Shown here: positions 63,030 to 64,000 of the stretch, in pieces | Layout of the letters: every line of letters begins with the position of its first letter | Position numbering within the stretch: position 1 is the first letter of the stretch | Assembly: GCA_022410635.1 (NCBI GenBank) | Contig: JAJVDF010000958.1 | Coordinates: 131,557 to 195,556 of the forward strand | Source of the DNA: Tretioscincus oriximinensis | Lineage: Eukaryota; Chordata; Lepidosauria; Squamata; Gymnophthalmidae | Direction of reading: 5' to 3' | Length of the DNA: 64,000 nt | Position numbers and translations under genes: made by a program | Notes under the pieces: model-generated | What the model saw: only the letters and a program-made list of their open reading frames with translations | What the model was told of the DNA's origin: nothing | Databases searched by the model: none

Positions 63030-63935
63030 GTGATGACAAAACCAAACCCATACCAAACTTGCTGGCCAAGTAAAAGTCAAGGTGTTAAAGAGTGTTTCCA
63101 GACAAGTATTGTTGGTCAAAAGATGGTTCAGGGGCCAGACAAGCAAGGGGTTAAACCCAGACCCCTGCCTATCATCCCATTGCAACCAAATGAAGGTGCT
63201 ATAATTGGATCCTCTGTAAGATCTGCAAAGAAGAGAGCCAACTATCAACTGTCTTTTATCAAGTTTGCTAAGTGTTATCCGGAGCGTAGTCCGTGTATAA
63301 AGCTGGAGGCTGAGACAGTAGCCCAGGCCCTGATGCAACTCTTTTGTAGAATAGATATTCCAAAAGAGATTATATCAGTGAAAAGCAGCCCTGAGGAGGT
63401 AGAGCTAAATTACCAGAGTAGACCCAATGATTTGGGGCAGATGGTGCAGAATGTGCACATTAACCCTGCACTGCCTTCGCCACAACAACAGCAAGTAGTG
63501 GACTTGTTAACCCACTATGCTGACCTGTTCAATAATACACCAGGCAATGTAGCAGGAGTACAACATCACATTGACACCAGAGATGCTGTGGTGGAGAAAA
63601 CCACTCCTGAGGTTGTTTACCTAGTTCAGTGGTCCAGACTGAATGATTGGGTGCAGACTGAACGAAGTGTACACATGCAGCTAAAATTGCTACAGCCACA
63701 ACAGCAGCAAATAGTAGAACTGTTACCATGTGATGCTGTGTTGTGTAATGACACCCCAGGAATTATAGTGGGAGTCCAGCATCACCTTGCTATCAGAGAT
63801 GCTCAACTTATTGATCCCAAGCAGTATAAAATCGTGAAAGATGACAACTTTCCTATGCCACTGACGGATGGCTGGCTGAAGAAGATGGAAGACACCCAGT
63901 ATGCCTCTAACATTGACGTAACCAAGCAATACTAA
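63030..63935 (+). pseudogene. Integrase fragment followed by duplicated RT-proximal segments
   Basis: 63250-63375 codes an integrase core-like block (LSFIKFAKCYPERSPCIKLE, then AQALMQLFCRIDIPKEIIS). After it come two diverged copies of an RT N-terminal segment: RPNDLGQMVQNVHI..LLTHYADLFNNTPGNVAG (63420-63590) and RLNDWVQTERSVHM..LLPCDAVLCNDTPGIIVG (63639-63805). RT catalytic blocks are absent. The 301-codon frame is open but domain-poor. Confidence 0.6.
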
Positions 63936-64000
63936 GAACATAAGAACATAAGAAGAGCCATACTGGATCAGGCCACAGCCCATCGAGTCCAGCATTCTGT
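63933..64000 (-). mobile_element. CR1 LINE 3' end, cut by window edge
   Basis: CTAAGAACATAAGAACATAA..CCATACTGGATCAGGCC..GAGTCCAGCATTCTGT. Confidence 0.85.

Larger units (their letters stand above)
60196..63935 (+). mobile_element. Gmr1-like Ty3/gypsy element, degraded
   Basis: Order on the plus strand: LTR-like remnant (60196-60270), possible primer site (TGGTGCCTAGTGGTGGG, about 60279), 30-bp tandem repeat leader, gag with a SCAN-like capsid, zinc knuckle, protease, integrase fragment, then reverse transcriptase N-terminal fragments. An integrase fragment before reverse transcriptase is the unusual order described for Gmr1-like Ty3/gypsy elements, whose gag gave rise to the SCAN domain. A CR1 end, an L2 tail and a Tigger-type MITE are inserted in it. 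Most of RT and all of RNase H are missing. Confidence 0.7.

Overview
This is a eukaryotic, vertebrate window, most probably from a squamate reptile and possibly a gecko. The evidence is two intron-containing vertebrate genes in a background of CR1 and L2 LINE tails, tRNA-derived SINEs, a Penelope-like element with a GIY-YIG domain, a Tf1/sushi-type chromovirus, an R4/Dong-like LINE, Tc1 and Tigger-type DNA transposons, and an endogenous retrovirus family. This mix is typical of lizards rather than mammals or birds. No species can be named from sequence alone. The assembly carries many isolated N bases and one long N gap (35069-35655).

Only two host genes can be supported, both on the minus strand. 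(1) A four-exon fatty-acid-binding protein gene, best matching FABP5, has coding exons at 27622-27544, 23733-23561, 21836-21732 and 21593-21543 (135 aa) and a CpG-rich promoter at about 26.3-28.3 kb. (2) MRPL53, the mitochondrial large-subunit protein L53, has three coding exons at 46170-46070, 39171-39059 and 38462-38326 (116 aa), and a CpG island with a ZNF143/THAP11-like motif. MRPL53 intron 1 holds an inverted, decayed copy of the FABP5 exon 1/intron 1 region (42092-42440), CR1 pieces and the Penelope-like element.

Layout: 0-5.4 kb holds decayed CR1 and foldback repeats. From 5.4 to 14.6 kb there is a cluster of one retroviral family: two solo LTRs and one 4.8-kb provirus with gag and env remnants and no pol. 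All three insertions have 6-bp target duplications, and the provirus sits inside a palindromic MITE. From 14.6 to 21.4 kb are CR1, L2 and SINE debris. FABP5 spans 21.4-28.3 kb. From 28.3 to 38.3 kb are CR1, SINEs and a 1-kb minisatellite containing the gap. MRPL53 spans 38.3-46.3 kb. From 46.9 to 52.2 kb are Tc1 and R4-like relics and one doubtful open exon. A Ty3/gypsy chromovirus lies at 52.3-57.7 kb (minus strand) and a broken L1-type LINE with a SINE inside it at 57.7-60.1 kb. A degraded Gmr1-like Ty3/gypsy element with a SCAN-like gag lies at 60.2-63.9 kb, and a CR1 end at 63.9-64.0 kb.

The last 12 kb is therefore almost pure nested transposon. The most interesting material is the retroviral family with its termini and 6-bp duplications, the integrase-before-reverse-transcriptase order in the Gmr1-like element, the Penelope element with inverted ends inserted in a CR1, and the inverted FABP5 relic. 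I did not find a convincing new multi-gene system.
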